Shown here piece after piece: positions 32,675 through 41,982 of a stretch of 64,000 nucleotides of DNA. The notes beneath the pieces are model-generated. The model did not search any database, was not told where the DNA came from, and saw only the letters and a list, made by a program, of their open reading frames with translations. The position numbers and the translations under genes are program-made. Source of the stretch: Streptomyces sp. NBC_00344. GTDB lineage: Bacteria > Actinomycetota > Actinomycetes > Streptomycetales > Streptomycetaceae. Every line of letters begins with the position of its first letter. Positions within the stretch are counted from its first letter, which is position 1. Where the stretch lies: the NCBI RefSeq assembly GCF_036088315.1, contig NZ_CP107996.1, forward strand, positions 124,001 to 188,000, given 5' to 3'.

Positions 32675-33880
32675 TCAGGGCGACAGGCGGGGCTCACGCG
32701 GCGGGGCGAGGGCATTCAGGAGGGCGGCGGCCAGGCAGGTGCGTTCCAGCATGCCGTTCACGCTGGCGTATTCGTGGCGGGCGTGCGCGCCGTCGCCCAC
32801 GGCGCCCAGGCCGTCCAGGACCGGTACGCCGAGTTGCGCTGCGAAGTTGCCGTCGCTGGCACCGCCCACGGCGCATTCGCGCAGTTCCAGACCCAGCGGG
32901 GCGGCCAGGTCGCGGGCCAGGGCGTACAGCCCCGCGGTGCCCGCTCCGCGTTCCATGACGGGGCGGTTCCAGTCGCCGCTGACCGTCAGAGTCGCCCGGC
33001 TGTCGTGCGGGGCGAGGGCGGCGAGCTCTGCGTCGATGCGGTCGATTTCCGCACGGGTAGCCACCCGCACATCGATGTCGGCGCTGGCGTGTCCGGCGGT
33101 GACGTTGCTCCGGGTGCCGCCGCTGATCGTGCCCACGTTGACCGTGGTACCGGCACCGGGGTCGCTCAGGGCGTGCAGTGTCAGTACGGCGCGAGCCAGC
33201 TCGTCGACGGCGCTGACACCCGATGCCGGGTCGAGACCGGCGTGCGCCTCGACGCCGTGGGCCTCCACACGGAACAGGCCCACTCCTTTGCGCGCGGTCT
33301 TGACCGCGCCATCGGCGGAGGCTTCGAAGACAAGGGCGCAGCGAGTGCCTGCCGTCTCCGACTCGATGACGGGCCGGGACGCGAGGCTGCCGATCTCTTC
33401 GTCGCCGTTGAGCACCAGCCGCAGGGGCGGCCGGTCCGCGCCGGCGGCGTCCAGTGCGCGCAGGGCCCATACGGCCTGCACCAGACCTGCCTTCATGTCG
33501 AACACCCCGGGACCGGTGATCCGGTCGCCGTCGACCCGGAAGGGCCGGTCGGTGAGTGTTCCGATCGGCCAGACCGTGTCGTAATGGCACAGCATCACCA
33601 CCGGGTCGGCGGCTTCTCCGGATGCGCCCGGATAGTCGTGCACGATGGTGTCGCCGTACTCGCCGCCGTCGAACCTCCGCACCCGCAGAGGCGGGCCCAG
33701 ACGGTCGGCAAGCCAGCCTTCCAGCCACTGCAGCGTTGCGCGAAGGGCGGGTTTGTCGTCGCTGGGCGATTCGAGACCGACGTAGTCGCGCAGGTCCTCG
33801 GTCATCGTCGCGCGCTGCTCCCGGGTCCAATCGCGCAGGCGGAGAAGGTCGACGGTCGGCGTGCTGCTGCCCGTGGTCAC
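32675..33880 (-). CDS. M20-family metallopeptidase
   Basis: A 401-residue M20/ArgE-type zinc hydrolase resembling glutamate carboxypeptidases: LCHYDTVWP (zinc His and catalytic Asp), GVFDMKAGLVQAV (bridging Asp), NGDEEIGS (catalytic Glu pair) and GVEAHAGLDP at the dimer domain. It would cleave an amide or peptide bond next to a free carboxylate. The GTG start at 33880 overlaps the previous stop (GTGA). As last gene of the operon it probably handles the final amide intermediate of the pathway. No signal peptide is seen. Confidence 0.92.
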   Translation of the reverse strand: MTTGSSTPTVDLLRLRDWTREQRATMTEDLRDYVGLESPSDDKPALRATLQWLEGWLADRLGPPLRVRRFDGGEYGDTIVHDYPGASGEAADPVVMLCHYDTVWPIGTLTDRPFRVDGDRITGPGVFDMKAGLVQAVWALRALDAAGADRPPLRLVLNGDEEIGSLASRPVIESETAGTRCALVFEASADGAVKTARKGVGLFRVEAHGVEAHAGLDPASGVSAVDELARAVLTLHALSDPGAGTTVNVGTISGGTRSNVTAGHASADIDVRVATRAEIDRIDAELAALAPHDSRATLTVSGDWNRPVMERGAGTAGLYALARDLAAPLGLELRECAVGGASDGNFAAQLGVPVLDGLGAVGDGAHARHEYASVNGMLERTCLAAALLNALAPPREPRLSP

Positions 33881-34914
33881 GCGTTCACCTCCGGAGTGCC
33901 GGCCGCGAGCTGGTCGAGGTGTTTCTCCGTCATATTGCTTTCTCCGCTTTCGACATGTGCCAGTTGGTCGAGCATCGCCGCCAGGTGCGGCAGCGACAGG
34001 CCGTGTTCCAGGGCAGCGGCCAGCACCGGGCGGTAGTGGTGCGGCACTTCGGTCGGCCTGCGGCGGACCGTGATGTCACGCCAGATGCCGCTGCGGTCCT
34101 TCGGCTGGGTGCGCAGCCATGTCACCAGCCGGTCCGTCACCGCTTCCCGGTGGGCGGGAGCCGCCGTCGGCAGGTACCCGGACGGGTCGAACGCGTCGAA
34201 GGGCTCAAGCGCTACGCCCCGTGCGGTGGCCACGGCGAACACCTCACCGGCGAGTGTGTACATCAGTGGCCGGTGCGCGTCGATCAGGTCAGCCATGGGG
34301 GCATCGGCGAGGGCAGTGGCGGCCAGCATGGCCCCGAAGCCCAGTTTGGCCCACAAGTAGCCCGACACGTTCGTGGTGAGGCGCGCGGGGCCCCACGCCT
34401 GGAGGTCGGCCACCACCTGCCGGACACGTGTGCTGGGCCGGCCGTCCAGTTCTCCGACGACGAGTGCGCCGGCGCCCCCGTCGCGTATGGCGCCGGGCGC
34501 CACGACGTCCGCGAAGAGATTGACGAAGGCACCGACGGTGCGTTCCGCTCCCAGGTGCTGGGATATCACGTGTTCGTTCAAGCCGTTCTGGAGCGAGACC
34601 ACGAAGCCGTCCGAGGCGAGACGTGGGGTGATCCAGCGCGCCGTCGCCTCGGTGGCCTGTGCCTTCACGCAGAGCAGTACGCGCTCGAAGGGGCCGCGCG
34701 CCTGCTCCGGGGTTACCGCGTCGACGCGTACGGTGCTCTCCCCTGCCGGGCCGCGCAGGGTGAGTCCGTGAGCGTTGACTGCCGCCACGTGGTTCTCGTC
34801 GCTGTCGACGATCAGCACGGAGTGGCCTGCCCGCGTCAGGTGGAAGGCGAGAGTCCCTCCGATGGCTCCACCGCCCACGACGGTGTACGCGCGGCTGGTG
34901 TCCCTGGTCGTCAT
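33877..34914 (-). CDS. ketopantoate reductase-family oxidoreductase
   Basis: A 345-residue protein of the PanE/ApbA family: the NADP motif VVGGGAIGGTLAFHL at the N-terminus, LLCVKAQAT and SLQNGLNEH in the middle, and the helical C-terminal domain with KLGFGAMLAATAL, where the catalytic lysine belongs. Length is slightly above the usual 300. It reduces a 2-oxo acid or oxidises a 2-hydroxy acid. Operon context argues for a catabolic role rather than pantothenate synthesis. The ATG at 34914 overlaps the SDR stop (ATGA). Confidence 0.9.
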   Translation of the reverse strand: MTTRDTSRAYTVVGGGAIGGTLAFHLTRAGHSVLIVDSDENHVAAVNAHGLTLRGPAGESTVRVDAVTPEQARGPFERVLLCVKAQATEATARWITPRLASDGFVVSLQNGLNEHVISQHLGAERTVGAFVNLFADVVAPGAIRDGGAGALVVGELDGRPSTRVRQVVADLQAWGPARLTTNVSGYLWAKLGFGAMLAATALADAPMADLIDAHRPLMYTLAGEVFAVATARGVALEPFDAFDPSGYLPTAAPAHREAVTDRLVTWLRTQPKDRSGIWRDITVRRRPTEVPHHYRPVLAAALEHGLSLPHLAAMLDQLAHVESGESNMTEKHLDQLAAGTPEVNA

Positions 34915-35774
34915 GCGGTCCTGCCTTCTACGGGTACGTCGGTGAGCCCGTGCCGCTGGACATCGGTCAGGCCCGGCCAATGCAGCGGTAGGGCGGTTGT
35001 CCCTGCGGTGGAACCGCCGTCCACGCGCAGTACCGCCCCGGTGATCCAGTCCGACTGCCCGCCCGACAGCCAGAGCACCGCGCGGGCGATGTCGTCGGGC
35101 ATGCCGCGACGGCCGAGCGGGTTGACGGACACGGCGGCCGCATATTCCTCGGTGACCGGATTGGCCGCGCTGTCCACGGTCACGAAACCCGGGCTGACGG
35201 CGTTGACGCGCACACCGTGCGGGCCCAGCTCGACGGCGCAGGACTTGGTGAGCATCTCCAGGGCGGCTTTGGACGTGGAGTAGTGGGATGCTCCCGGGCG
35301 GGCCCGGACAGCGGCGCCGGAACTGATGTTGACGACGGCGCCGCCGTGTCCGCTCGCCACACACGCCCGGGCGAATGCCACGGTCGTCAGCATGGCCGCG
35401 CGGACATTGACGTCCATCACGCGGTCCCAGATCTCAGGCGTCATGTCCAGCAGCGGAACGGCCGGATAGATACCCGCGGCGTTCACCAGGACATCCACGT
35501 CACGGCCCGGCCCGGCAGCACGCTCGATGAGGGCGCCGGCCGCCTCCGTGTCGACGAGGTCGGTCACGATCTCGGTGACCACCGACCCGTAGCGCTCGCG
35601 CAGCTTCCGCGCTGCGCCGGCGAGCGTGTCGCCGCGCCGGTCCACGGCTGTGACGCGGGCACCTTCCCGGGCGAAGATTTCGCAGACCGCGGCGCCGATG
35701 CCGCTCGCCGCTCCCGTCACGACGACGTGTCGCGGTTTCTCCGGTCGAGACCCGGTGTGCAGCGGCGCGTTCAC
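34911..35774 (-). CDS. short-chain dehydrogenase/reductase
   Basis: A 287-residue classical SDR: VVVTGAASGIGAAVCEIF (cofactor), VLVNAAGIYPAVPL, NISSGAA with the catalytic serine, YSTSKAALEML (Tyr and Lys), and VNAVSPGFV. The extra 30 C-terminal residues past VLRVDGGSTAG are not part of the fold. It oxidises an alcohol or reduces a ketone with NAD(P)H. GTG 35774 overlaps the permease stop (GTGA). A longer in-frame opening upstream is rejected because it runs into the permease gene. Confidence 0.92.
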   Translation of the reverse strand: MNAPLHTGSRPEKPRHVVVTGAASGIGAAVCEIFAREGARVTAVDRRGDTLAGAARKLRERYGSVVTEIVTDLVDTEAAGALIERAAGPGRDVDVLVNAAGIYPAVPLLDMTPEIWDRVMDVNVRAAMLTTVAFARACVASGHGGAVVNISSGAAVRARPGASHYSTSKAALEMLTKSCAVELGPHGVRVNAVSPGFVTVDSAANPVTEEYAAAVSVNPLGRRGMPDDIARAVLWLSGGQSDWITGAVLRVDGGSTAGTTALPLHWPGLTDVQRHGLTDVPVEGRTA

Positions 35775-37099
35775 GAGATGTCCCTTCCCTTGGTCTCGGG
35801 CATGGTGAGGTAGACGGCCACGCCGATCAGCGCCGCTGTGGCGACGTACACCCACACCAGGTCGCGGTGGCCCGATGTGCTCAGCCAGGTGGTGACGTAC
35901 GGGGCTGTCCCGCCGAAGATCGCGACCGCGAGCGCGTAGGGCAGTCCGATGCCGGTGGTGCGTACTTCCGGAGGGAACTGTTCGGCCATCACGACCGCGC
36001 AGTTGGCGGAGTAGCCGACGATGAGGACCACCCCGACCAGCTCGACCGCCAGCAGGCTCCAGAAACCGCCGGACACCAGGTGGAACAGGGGCCAGGACAG
36101 CAGCAGGAAGCCCGCCGCGAAAGCGGTCATGGTCGGTTTCCGGCCGATGCGGTCGGACAGCAGGCCACCGAAAGGCAGCAGGAGCAGGAAGACGCCGAGA
36201 GCGATGGTGTTGGCCAGCAGGGCCCGGCTCAGCGGAATGCCCGTGGTGACATGTGCGTAGGAGGGCATGTAGCTCACCCACACGTAGTAGATGAGGGTGC
36301 CTGCGATGGTGATGCCGGCGACTCGCAGCGCGGCGCCGGGGTGTTCGACCAGCATGGCGCGCAGGGCGTTGGCCTTCTTGCGCCCTTCGGCCGAGACGCG
36401 CGTGAACGCCTCTGTCTCCTCGACGTTCATGCGCAGCCACAGGCCGACGAGGCCGAGCAGTCCACCGACCCCGAAAGCCACCCGCCAGCCCCAGGTGTGC
36501 AGGGCCTCGTCACCGAGCGTCGACGTGAGCAGGAAGCCCATGAGCGAGGCGATGAGTGTGCCCGCACCGACCGAGACCTGCTGCCAGGACCCGGCGAACG
36601 CCCGCCTGCCCGGTGCGGCGGACTCGATGAGGAACGCCGACGACGAACCGAACTCGCCTCCCGCGGAGAACCCCTGCACCAGCCGGGCGGCGACCAGTAC
36701 GACCGGTGCGCCGACGCCGATGACGCTGTATGCCGGGCACACGGCGATCACCAGGGAGGCGCCCGCCATCAGGGAGATGGTGAGGGACATGCCCTTCTTG
36801 CGGCCGTGGCGGTCGGCGAATGCGCCGAGCAGCGCTCCGCCGATGGGCCGCATCAGGAAGCCGACGGCGAACACCACCAGCGTCGAGAGAAGACTGGCGG
36901 TCTCGCTGTGGGAGGGGAAGAACTGTCCCGCGAAAATGGAGGAGAAGGTCGTGTAGACAGCCCAGTCCACCCACTCGACGGCGTTGCCGATGGAACCGGC
37001 CACCACCGCTCTGCGCTGAGCGGGTGTCATCCGATGTGTCACTCGGGGCGGTTCCGGTGCGGAGTCGCGCGACGGTGCCGTGGGGTAGGGGGCACTCAT
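35771..37099 (-). CDS. MHS-family (MFS) metabolite:H+ symporter
   Basis: A 442-residue 12-helix transporter of the metabolite:H+ symporter family: GSIGNAVEWVDWAVYTTFSSIFA in helix 1 (usually E/Y-F-D-W), MRPIGGALLGAFADRHGRKKGM as motif A, LVQGFSAGGEFGSSSAFL, and GLLSDRIGRKPT between helices 8 and 9. The family imports carboxylates and betaines (alpha-ketoglutarate, shikimate, proline betaine). It overlaps both neighbours by ATGA/GTGA and is likely the importer for the operon substrate. Confidence 0.93.
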   Translation of the reverse strand: MSAPYPTAPSRDSAPEPPRVTHRMTPAQRRAVVAGSIGNAVEWVDWAVYTTFSSIFAGQFFPSHSETASLLSTLVVFAVGFLMRPIGGALLGAFADRHGRKKGMSLTISLMAGASLVIAVCPAYSVIGVGAPVVLVAARLVQGFSAGGEFGSSSAFLIESAAPGRRAFAGSWQQVSVGAGTLIASLMGFLLTSTLGDEALHTWGWRVAFGVGGLLGLVGLWLRMNVEETEAFTRVSAEGRKKANALRAMLVEHPGAALRVAGITIAGTLIYYVWVSYMPSYAHVTTGIPLSRALLANTIALGVFLLLLPFGGLLSDRIGRKPTMTAFAAGFLLLSWPLFHLVSGGFWSLLAVELVGVVLIVGYSANCAVVMAEQFPPEVRTTGIGLPYALAVAIFGGTAPYVTTWLSTSGHRDLVWVYVATAALIGVAVYLTMPETKGRDIS

Positions 37100-38007
37100 G
37101 AGTCGCTCCCCTCGGCGGGGGCCGCGTCCTTGACGTATGCGGCGAGCTGGGCGTGGGTGGCGTACCAGACGTCGAAGCCGGCTATGTGGTCGAGGAGTTC
37201 CCGCAGCATGGTCATGCGGGAGCGGTGGCCGATGATGTGCGGGTGCAGAGTGAGCTGGAAGACGCCTCCTTCCTCGACCGCCTGATCGAACTCGTCACGC
37301 CAGATCGACAGCACGCCACGCGGAGGCGTGTAGGGGCGCAGGGAGGCATGGCGTTCCATCATGAAGTAGGGAGCGTCGTCCCTGATCCACTCCACTGGGA
37401 TCTCCACCATTGCGGTGGGCTGCCCTTCGGCGAGGATTTCGTAGGGGTCGTCGTCGGCCATCAGCGAGGAGTCGTACAGCAGGCCCAGTTCGCGGGAGAT
37501 CTCGAGGGTGTGGTCGGAGAAGTCCCATGACGGTGTCCTGATGCCCAATGGCCGTGTACCGGTGAGGCTTTCCAGCGTGTCGGCGGCCCGCAGGGCCAGG
37601 TCTCGTTCGTCGGCGGGAGCGAGCAGCATGTTGCGTTCGTGGATCCAGCCGTGCAGGGCAACTTCGTGACCGGCATCCACGTAGGCGCGTACTTCCCGCG
37701 GGTGCAGCAGGGCGGACACGGCGGGCATGAAGAACGTGGCCGGGAGATTCCGCTCGCGCAGCAGACGCAGGATGCGCGGGGCGGCGACCCGGGAGCCGTA
37801 CTCGCCCTGTGAGAGCTTGCCGGGGCGGGTCTCCCCCTCCCGCAGTGGAATCGTCTCGTGGTCGGAGTCGAAGGAGAGCGCGACGGCGGCACGCGCAGCG
37901 CCGGGCCACACGGCAGGCCGCAGGGAACGGCCTGCCCGGACGGCTCCGACGTGGCCACGCCACGTCGTCTCGTCCCACTGCCAGGGCTCTCGGGTGTCAG
38001 CGGTCAT
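37096..38007 (-). CDS. polysaccharide deacetylase-fold hydrolase
   Basis: A 303-residue NodB-fold enzyme with ALSFDSDHET (first motif, Asp), ATFFMPAVSAL (strand 2), HEVALHGWIHERN (HxxxH metal ligands), GIRTPSWDFS (motif 3) and LHPHIIGH (final His). No signal peptide is present, so it is cytoplasmic, like the PuuE allantoinases and cyclic-imide hydrolases of this superfamily rather than chitin or peptidoglycan deacetylases. It may open a cyclic imide or amide. The ATG at 38007 follows GAGGAG, and its start overlaps the Lrp gene by 11 bases. Confidence 0.88.
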   Translation of the reverse strand: MTADTREPWQWDETTWRGHVGAVRAGRSLRPAVWPGAARAAVALSFDSDHETIPLREGETRPGKLSQGEYGSRVAAPRILRLLRERNLPATFFMPAVSALLHPREVRAYVDAGHEVALHGWIHERNMLLAPADERDLALRAADTLESLTGTRPLGIRTPSWDFSDHTLEISRELGLLYDSSLMADDDPYEILAEGQPTAMVEIPVEWIRDDAPYFMMERHASLRPYTPPRGVLSIWRDEFDQAVEEGGVFQLTLHPHIIGHRSRMTMLRELLDHIAGFDVWYATHAQLAAYVKDAAPAEGSDS

Positions 38008-39106
38008 GGTGGTACTCCTCAGCGGGGACGGGCTGATCGGTGGGGGCGGCCGGCAGGTCCGCTGCCGACGGGGGGAGCGGGCCGTGCCGAGGCCTGGGAT
38101 CATCGGCGGTGGCGTGCTGGGTGGGGGTCCAGGCGCGTTTGAGGGTGCGCAGCTGAAGGGTCAGATCCGCGGCGTGGACGCCGGGCAGTGCGCCTACGAC
38201 GTCGGTGGTGTACGGGTACAGCTCGCCGTAGCGCCGGAGCACCATCTGGCCCACCAGGTTGTAGCGGCCGGCGGTGGCGGCCAGGTATTTCGTGGAGGGG
38301 TGTGCGGCCAGCGTGATTCCCGTCCGGTCGAGTTCGGCCGGGTCGACGGACAGCCAGAGCATGAACTCGACTTCGTAGTCGAGCACTTCCGGTTCCGCCA
38401 GGGTGCGGAACCGCAGGCATCCGGTGTTCACCAGCCGTTCCACCCGGCGCCCCGCGGTCCGTTCGCTGCAGTCGACACGCTCGGCGATGTCCCGGTAGGC
38501 CATCCGTCCGGACTCACCCAGCAGTCTCACGATCCGTACGTCGGTCTCGTCGAGCGCTGCGGATGTCTCTTCGTCCCGCAGCCCGCTCTCGAACGGCCGG
38601 GCTCCCGCCTCCCCGCGGAGCGCCTGTGCGGCGGCCTCGTCCAGCAGGCCGGGGTTCCAGTCGGGTGCCGAGGTGAACGTGTGCAGTACGGGCAGGCTCT
38701 CCGCGTCGACGACCTGGGGCAGCGCGCTCAGAGCCGACTCCAGGACCCTGTCCACGTCCTGGTAGCGCGGGACGACCATCTCGGCCACGCAGTCGGTGCT
38801 GCCCGCCACCGAGGCGACGAATCGCATCTGCGGGTGAGCCGCGAGCGCCGCGGCGGCACCGGACGCGGTGCCGGGGCGGCATTTGTAGCGCACCTGAACG
38901 GGAACGCCCAGACCGCACCGCAGGACGTCGACGAACCCCACGACACGCACGAGACCGGATTCCTCGAGCTTCGCGGCCCTGCGCATGACCGTCCGAGGTT
39001 CCGCACCTACGTGCCGGGCGATCTCGTTCCAGGGGGCCCTCCCGTTCAGCTGGAGGGCGGCGGCGATCGCACGGTCGAGAGGTGTGATGCGTTCGGTTGG
39101 CTGCAT
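37997..39106 (-). CDS. Lrp/AsnC regulator with two Lrp repeats
   Basis: A 369-residue regulator made of two AsnC-type units, each with a helix-turn-helix (LDRAIAAALQLNGRAPWNEIARHVG near residue 10, and LDETDVRIVRLLGESGRMAYRDIAERV near residue 185) followed by an RAM ligand domain. Ordinary Lrp proteins are about 150 residues, so this is a tandem fusion, a known actinobacterial variant. A 40-residue low-complexity tail overlaps the next gene. It is the first gene of the operon and probably senses the substrate or an amino acid product. Confidence 0.9.
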   Translation of the reverse strand: MQPTERITPLDRAIAAALQLNGRAPWNEIARHVGAEPRTVMRRAAKLEESGLVRVVGFVDVLRCGLGVPVQVRYKCRPGTASGAAAALAAHPQMRFVASVAGSTDCVAEMVVPRYQDVDRVLESALSALPQVVDAESLPVLHTFTSAPDWNPGLLDEAAAQALRGEAGARPFESGLRDEETSAALDETDVRIVRLLGESGRMAYRDIAERVDCSERTAGRRVERLVNTGCLRFRTLAEPEVLDYEVEFMLWLSVDPAELDRTGITLAAHPSTKYLAATAGRYNLVGQMVLRRYGELYPYTTDVVGALPGVHAADLTLQLRTLKRAWTPTQHATADDPRPRHGPLPPSAADLPAAPTDQPVPAEEYHHDR

Positions 39107-39495
39107 GCCCCACAGACTGATGGCCCGTTTCAGTCAAAGTCAAGAGTAAAAATGTCATTCACGGTCACTCAGAAATCGATACGGCCGTTTGCTGTCATCG
39201 AGCGGACGTTGGCCGTACGCTGCCCCGCATGCGGGGAGGCGCTTCCCGGCGGCCGGGGGCCGTGCGCCATGCCCCGCTCCGGCGCGTGGCCGATACCGGG
39301 CACGCGCCATGTCTTCAGCGGTCGGCGCGACGCCTTCCGTTCCACGGGGTACCTCGGGGAGACATACCGGTGCCGGCACTTCCGATCAGGCGACGGCCGC
39401 CGGGCAACCGACGCCGCCCCCGCTCCGGAGGCCACCGGCGGTGGCCGACCGCCGGTGGCCGACCGCCGGTGGCCGGTGGCCGGTGGCCGGGAAGA
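39107..39495. other. promoter gap with tandem repeat
   Basis: About 390 bases between the Lrp start and the CydB stop. The right side holds repeats (39430-39491). The left side (39130-39175) is AT-rich and should contain the operon promoter; read leftward it includes CTTGACTTTGACT. No gene is supported. Confidence 0.55.
39430..39491. repeat. GTGGCCG tandem repeat and small palindrome
   Basis: An 8-bp palindrome GGCCACCG/CGGTGGCC (39430-39446), then two copies of a 14-mer GTGGCCGACCGCCG (39441-39468) and three copies of GTGGCCG (39469-39489). It lies just past the cydB stop and may serve as its terminator. Confidence 0.7.
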
Positions 39496-40509
39496 TCATC
39501 GCGTCCTGTTTCCCACCGGTGACGGCTTTCGCTGAAAGGTCGCGTACAGGAGCCACAGCGAGGGGATGAGGATCAGGAAGCCGACGCCGAGTGCGATCAG
39601 GCACGCGGTCAGGACGCTGTCGACGGAGGCCGCATCGGAGACGGTGACGCCCGGTACGAGCATGGCGGGGTACTGGGCGGCGCCCCAGGCCCAGAGGATG
39701 GTGGCGACCGCGAGGGCCGCTGCCGCGCGGGCCGGAACGAAGCGCCTGGCGGCCAGCAGGACCAGTCCCAGCACGCCGGCGACACCGCTGACAACGACCA
39801 GGGCGAGCGCTCGATGGGTGAGGCCGTGGAAGAGGAGCGGCGCGTCGTGATCCAGGACGGCGATGCCGGCCAGCGCGACCAGACCGCTCAGCAGTCCGCT
39901 CAGCATCGCCCTGCGGCGAAAGCCCGACACGAGTGCCGCGTCCTCCTCGCGGGCCGCGTCGGCGCACAGGTAGACGGCTGCCAGATGAGCGCAGGTAAGA
40001 ACGGAGAGTGCGCCGCCGAGCAGGGACGTGGGATTCACCCAGCTGGTGAGCGTGTCACCGGCCGCGATCCCTGGCGGTACGCGGCCCGAAGCGACCCCGC
40101 CTGCGACGGTACCCAGGAAGAACGGGGTGACTACGGATGACAGGGCGAAGCAGGCACCGAACAAACGTTGCTGCCACAGTTCGGTACTGGCCTTGCGGAA
40201 GGCGAATGCCGCCCCGCGAGCGATGATGCCCAGGGCAGCCAGCGTCAGCGGAATGTACAAGGTGGACAGCACAGCTGCGAAGACGGGCGAAAAGCCGGCC
40301 CAGAGAAGCACGATGACGAAGATCAGCCAGACATGGTTGGCCTCCCACACCGGGCCGATGCTGTGCTCGATGAGCCGGCGTTGCGGGAGTCCGCGACGGT
40401 CCCGGCCGGCCAGCAGGTCCCAGAATCCCGCGCCGAAGTCGGCTCCGCCGAACAGCGCGTAGCAGGTGAGTCCCGCCCACATCACGGCCAGTGTCACGTC
40501 GGCGAGCAC
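39496..40509 (-). CDS. cydB: cytochrome bd ubiquinol oxidase subunit II
   Basis: A 337-residue membrane protein with about nine helices and the CydB signature near the start: CYALFGGADFGAGFWDLLAG, then GPVWEANHVWLIFVIVLLWAGF. With CydA it forms the high-affinity terminal oxidase that reduces oxygen with menaquinol under low oxygen. GTG 40509 follows GAGGAGG. It lies 48 bases after cydA. The CydCD heme/thiol exporter genes often found downstream are not in this window. Confidence 0.95.
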   Translation of the reverse strand: MLADVTLAVMWAGLTCYALFGGADFGAGFWDLLAGRDRRGLPQRRLIEHSIGPVWEANHVWLIFVIVLLWAGFSPVFAAVLSTLYIPLTLAALGIIARGAAFAFRKASTELWQQRLFGACFALSSVVTPFFLGTVAGGVASGRVPPGIAAGDTLTSWVNPTSLLGGALSVLTCAHLAAVYLCADAAREEDAALVSGFRRRAMLSGLLSGLVALAGIAVLDHDAPLLFHGLTHRALALVVVSGVAGVLGLVLLAARRFVPARAAAALAVATILWAWGAAQYPAMLVPGVTVSDAASVDSVLTACLIALGVGFLILIPSLWLLYATFQRKPSPVGNRTR

Positions 40510-40557
40510 GATTGCCTCCTCAGCTGCGGGCGGGGCACGACAGGACGGCGACAGTCG

Positions 40558-41982
40558 TCACACGACGGAGTAGTCCTCGACATCGCTCTCCTGAGGGGCG
40601 ATCGGTACGGGCCTGTCGCGGGTCATCCGGCGCAGTACGTACACCGTGGCCGTGGTCATCGCGGCGTAGACGACGAGCACCGTCCACAGCCCTGCCATCA
40701 GTCCTGGTGCGGGATTCACCGCATCGCTGACCCGCATCACGCCCCATACGATCCAGGGCTGGCGCCCGAGTTCGGTGACGCACCAGCCGCATTCCAGAGC
40801 GACGACGGCGGCCGGCCCGCTGACCGCGGCGAGCAGCAGGAAGACCCGGGAGCCACGCATCGTCAGCAGTTCTCCCCCGTTTCGCCGGCGCCACCACGCG
40901 CCAAGCAACAGCCACAGCCCCATGGCCAGCAGGAAACAGCCGACGCCGACCATCGTGTCGAAGGCCAGGTGCATTCCGGTCACCGGCGGCCACTGGTCCC
41001 GTGGCACTTCCCGCAGTCCCCGGACGACCGTGCCCGGCCGGTACCCCACCAGCAGGGACAACCCGCTGGGGACTTCGAGTCCGTACCGCAGCCGCTCGTC
41101 CTCCGCGAAGCCGAGGAGTGTCAGAGGCACGTGCGAACCAGTGCGGTAGACGCCTTCGATACCGGCCAGTTTCATCGGCTGGTAGTCGGCGAGGAACCGG
41201 GCCGCCCAGTCACCGACGACGAGCTGGAACGGCGTGACAACGGCCCCGGACACGAACGGGATCAAGAAGCCCACCCGGTGGTAGGTGTCGTTCCGTCCAC
41301 GCAGCAGGGCGACGGCGTACACCGAAGCCGTCAGGAAAGACGCCACCATCAGGGCGGCAAGGATCATGTGGACGGTCTCCGGAGGACCGGCCGGGTTGAG
41401 CATCGCTGCCCACGGATCAACGTCAACCACCTTTCCGCGGCGCAGGGTGTAGCCGCGGGGCTGATTCATCCAGGCGTTCGCGCACACCACGAAGAAAGCC
41501 GATGCGACTCCGGCCACGACGATCGGTACTCCCATCAGCAGATGCCGGCGCGGCGGCATGCGGTCCCACGCGTAGAGATAGATCCCGAGAAAGATCGCCT
41601 CGACGAAGAAGGCGATTCCTTCCAGAGCGAAGGGCAGTCCGATGACCTGGCCGAATCTGCCCATCAGGCCGGGCCACAACAGGCCCAGCTCGAAACTCAG
41701 AATGGTCCCGGACACGGCGCCGACGGCGAACAGCACCCCCATGGCCCGCGCCCAGTGACGGGCCAGCAGCCGATGGGCCGGGTTGCCGGTCCGGATGCCG
41801 TACCACTCAGCCATCAACGTGAGCAGCGGCAGCCCTACGCCGAGGCAGGCCACGACGATGTGCCAGGCGAGAGAGAAACCCATCTGGGCGCGCGCGGCCG
41901 ACAGCCCGCCCGGGGATGCACCTGCGGCGATCGACAGAGGCCGTACGGCTTCTTCGAAAGGAAGGCTGCCGGGCAGATACAC
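40558..41982 (-). CDS. cydA: cytochrome bd ubiquinol oxidase subunit I
   Basis: A 474-residue membrane protein with the CydA features: ARAQMGFSLAWHIVVACLGVGLP (helix 1, axial His), VTGMHLAFDTMVGVGC, the Q-loop region between helices VI and VII, GWCVTELGRQPWIVWGVMR (a very conserved block), and about nine helices. It carries the quinol site and hemes b558, b595 and d. GTG 41982 has GAGGAG upstream. It is first gene of a two-gene operon with cydB. Confidence 0.95.
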   Translation of the reverse strand: MYLPGSLPFEEAVRPLSIAAGASPGGLSAARAQMGFSLAWHIVVACLGVGLPLLTLMAEWYGIRTGNPAHRLLARHWARAMGVLFAVGAVSGTILSFELGLLWPGLMGRFGQVIGLPFALEGIAFFVEAIFLGIYLYAWDRMPPRRHLLMGVPIVVAGVASAFFVVCANAWMNQPRGYTLRRGKVVDVDPWAAMLNPAGPPETVHMILAALMVASFLTASVYAVALLRGRNDTYHRVGFLIPFVSGAVVTPFQLVVGDWAARFLADYQPMKLAGIEGVYRTGSHVPLTLLGFAEDERLRYGLEVPSGLSLLVGYRPGTVVRGLREVPRDQWPPVTGMHLAFDTMVGVGCFLLAMGLWLLLGAWWRRRNGGELLTMRGSRVFLLLAAVSGPAAVVALECGWCVTELGRQPWIVWGVMRVSDAVNPAPGLMAGLWTVLVVYAAMTTATVYVLRRMTRDRPVPIAPQESDVEDYSVV

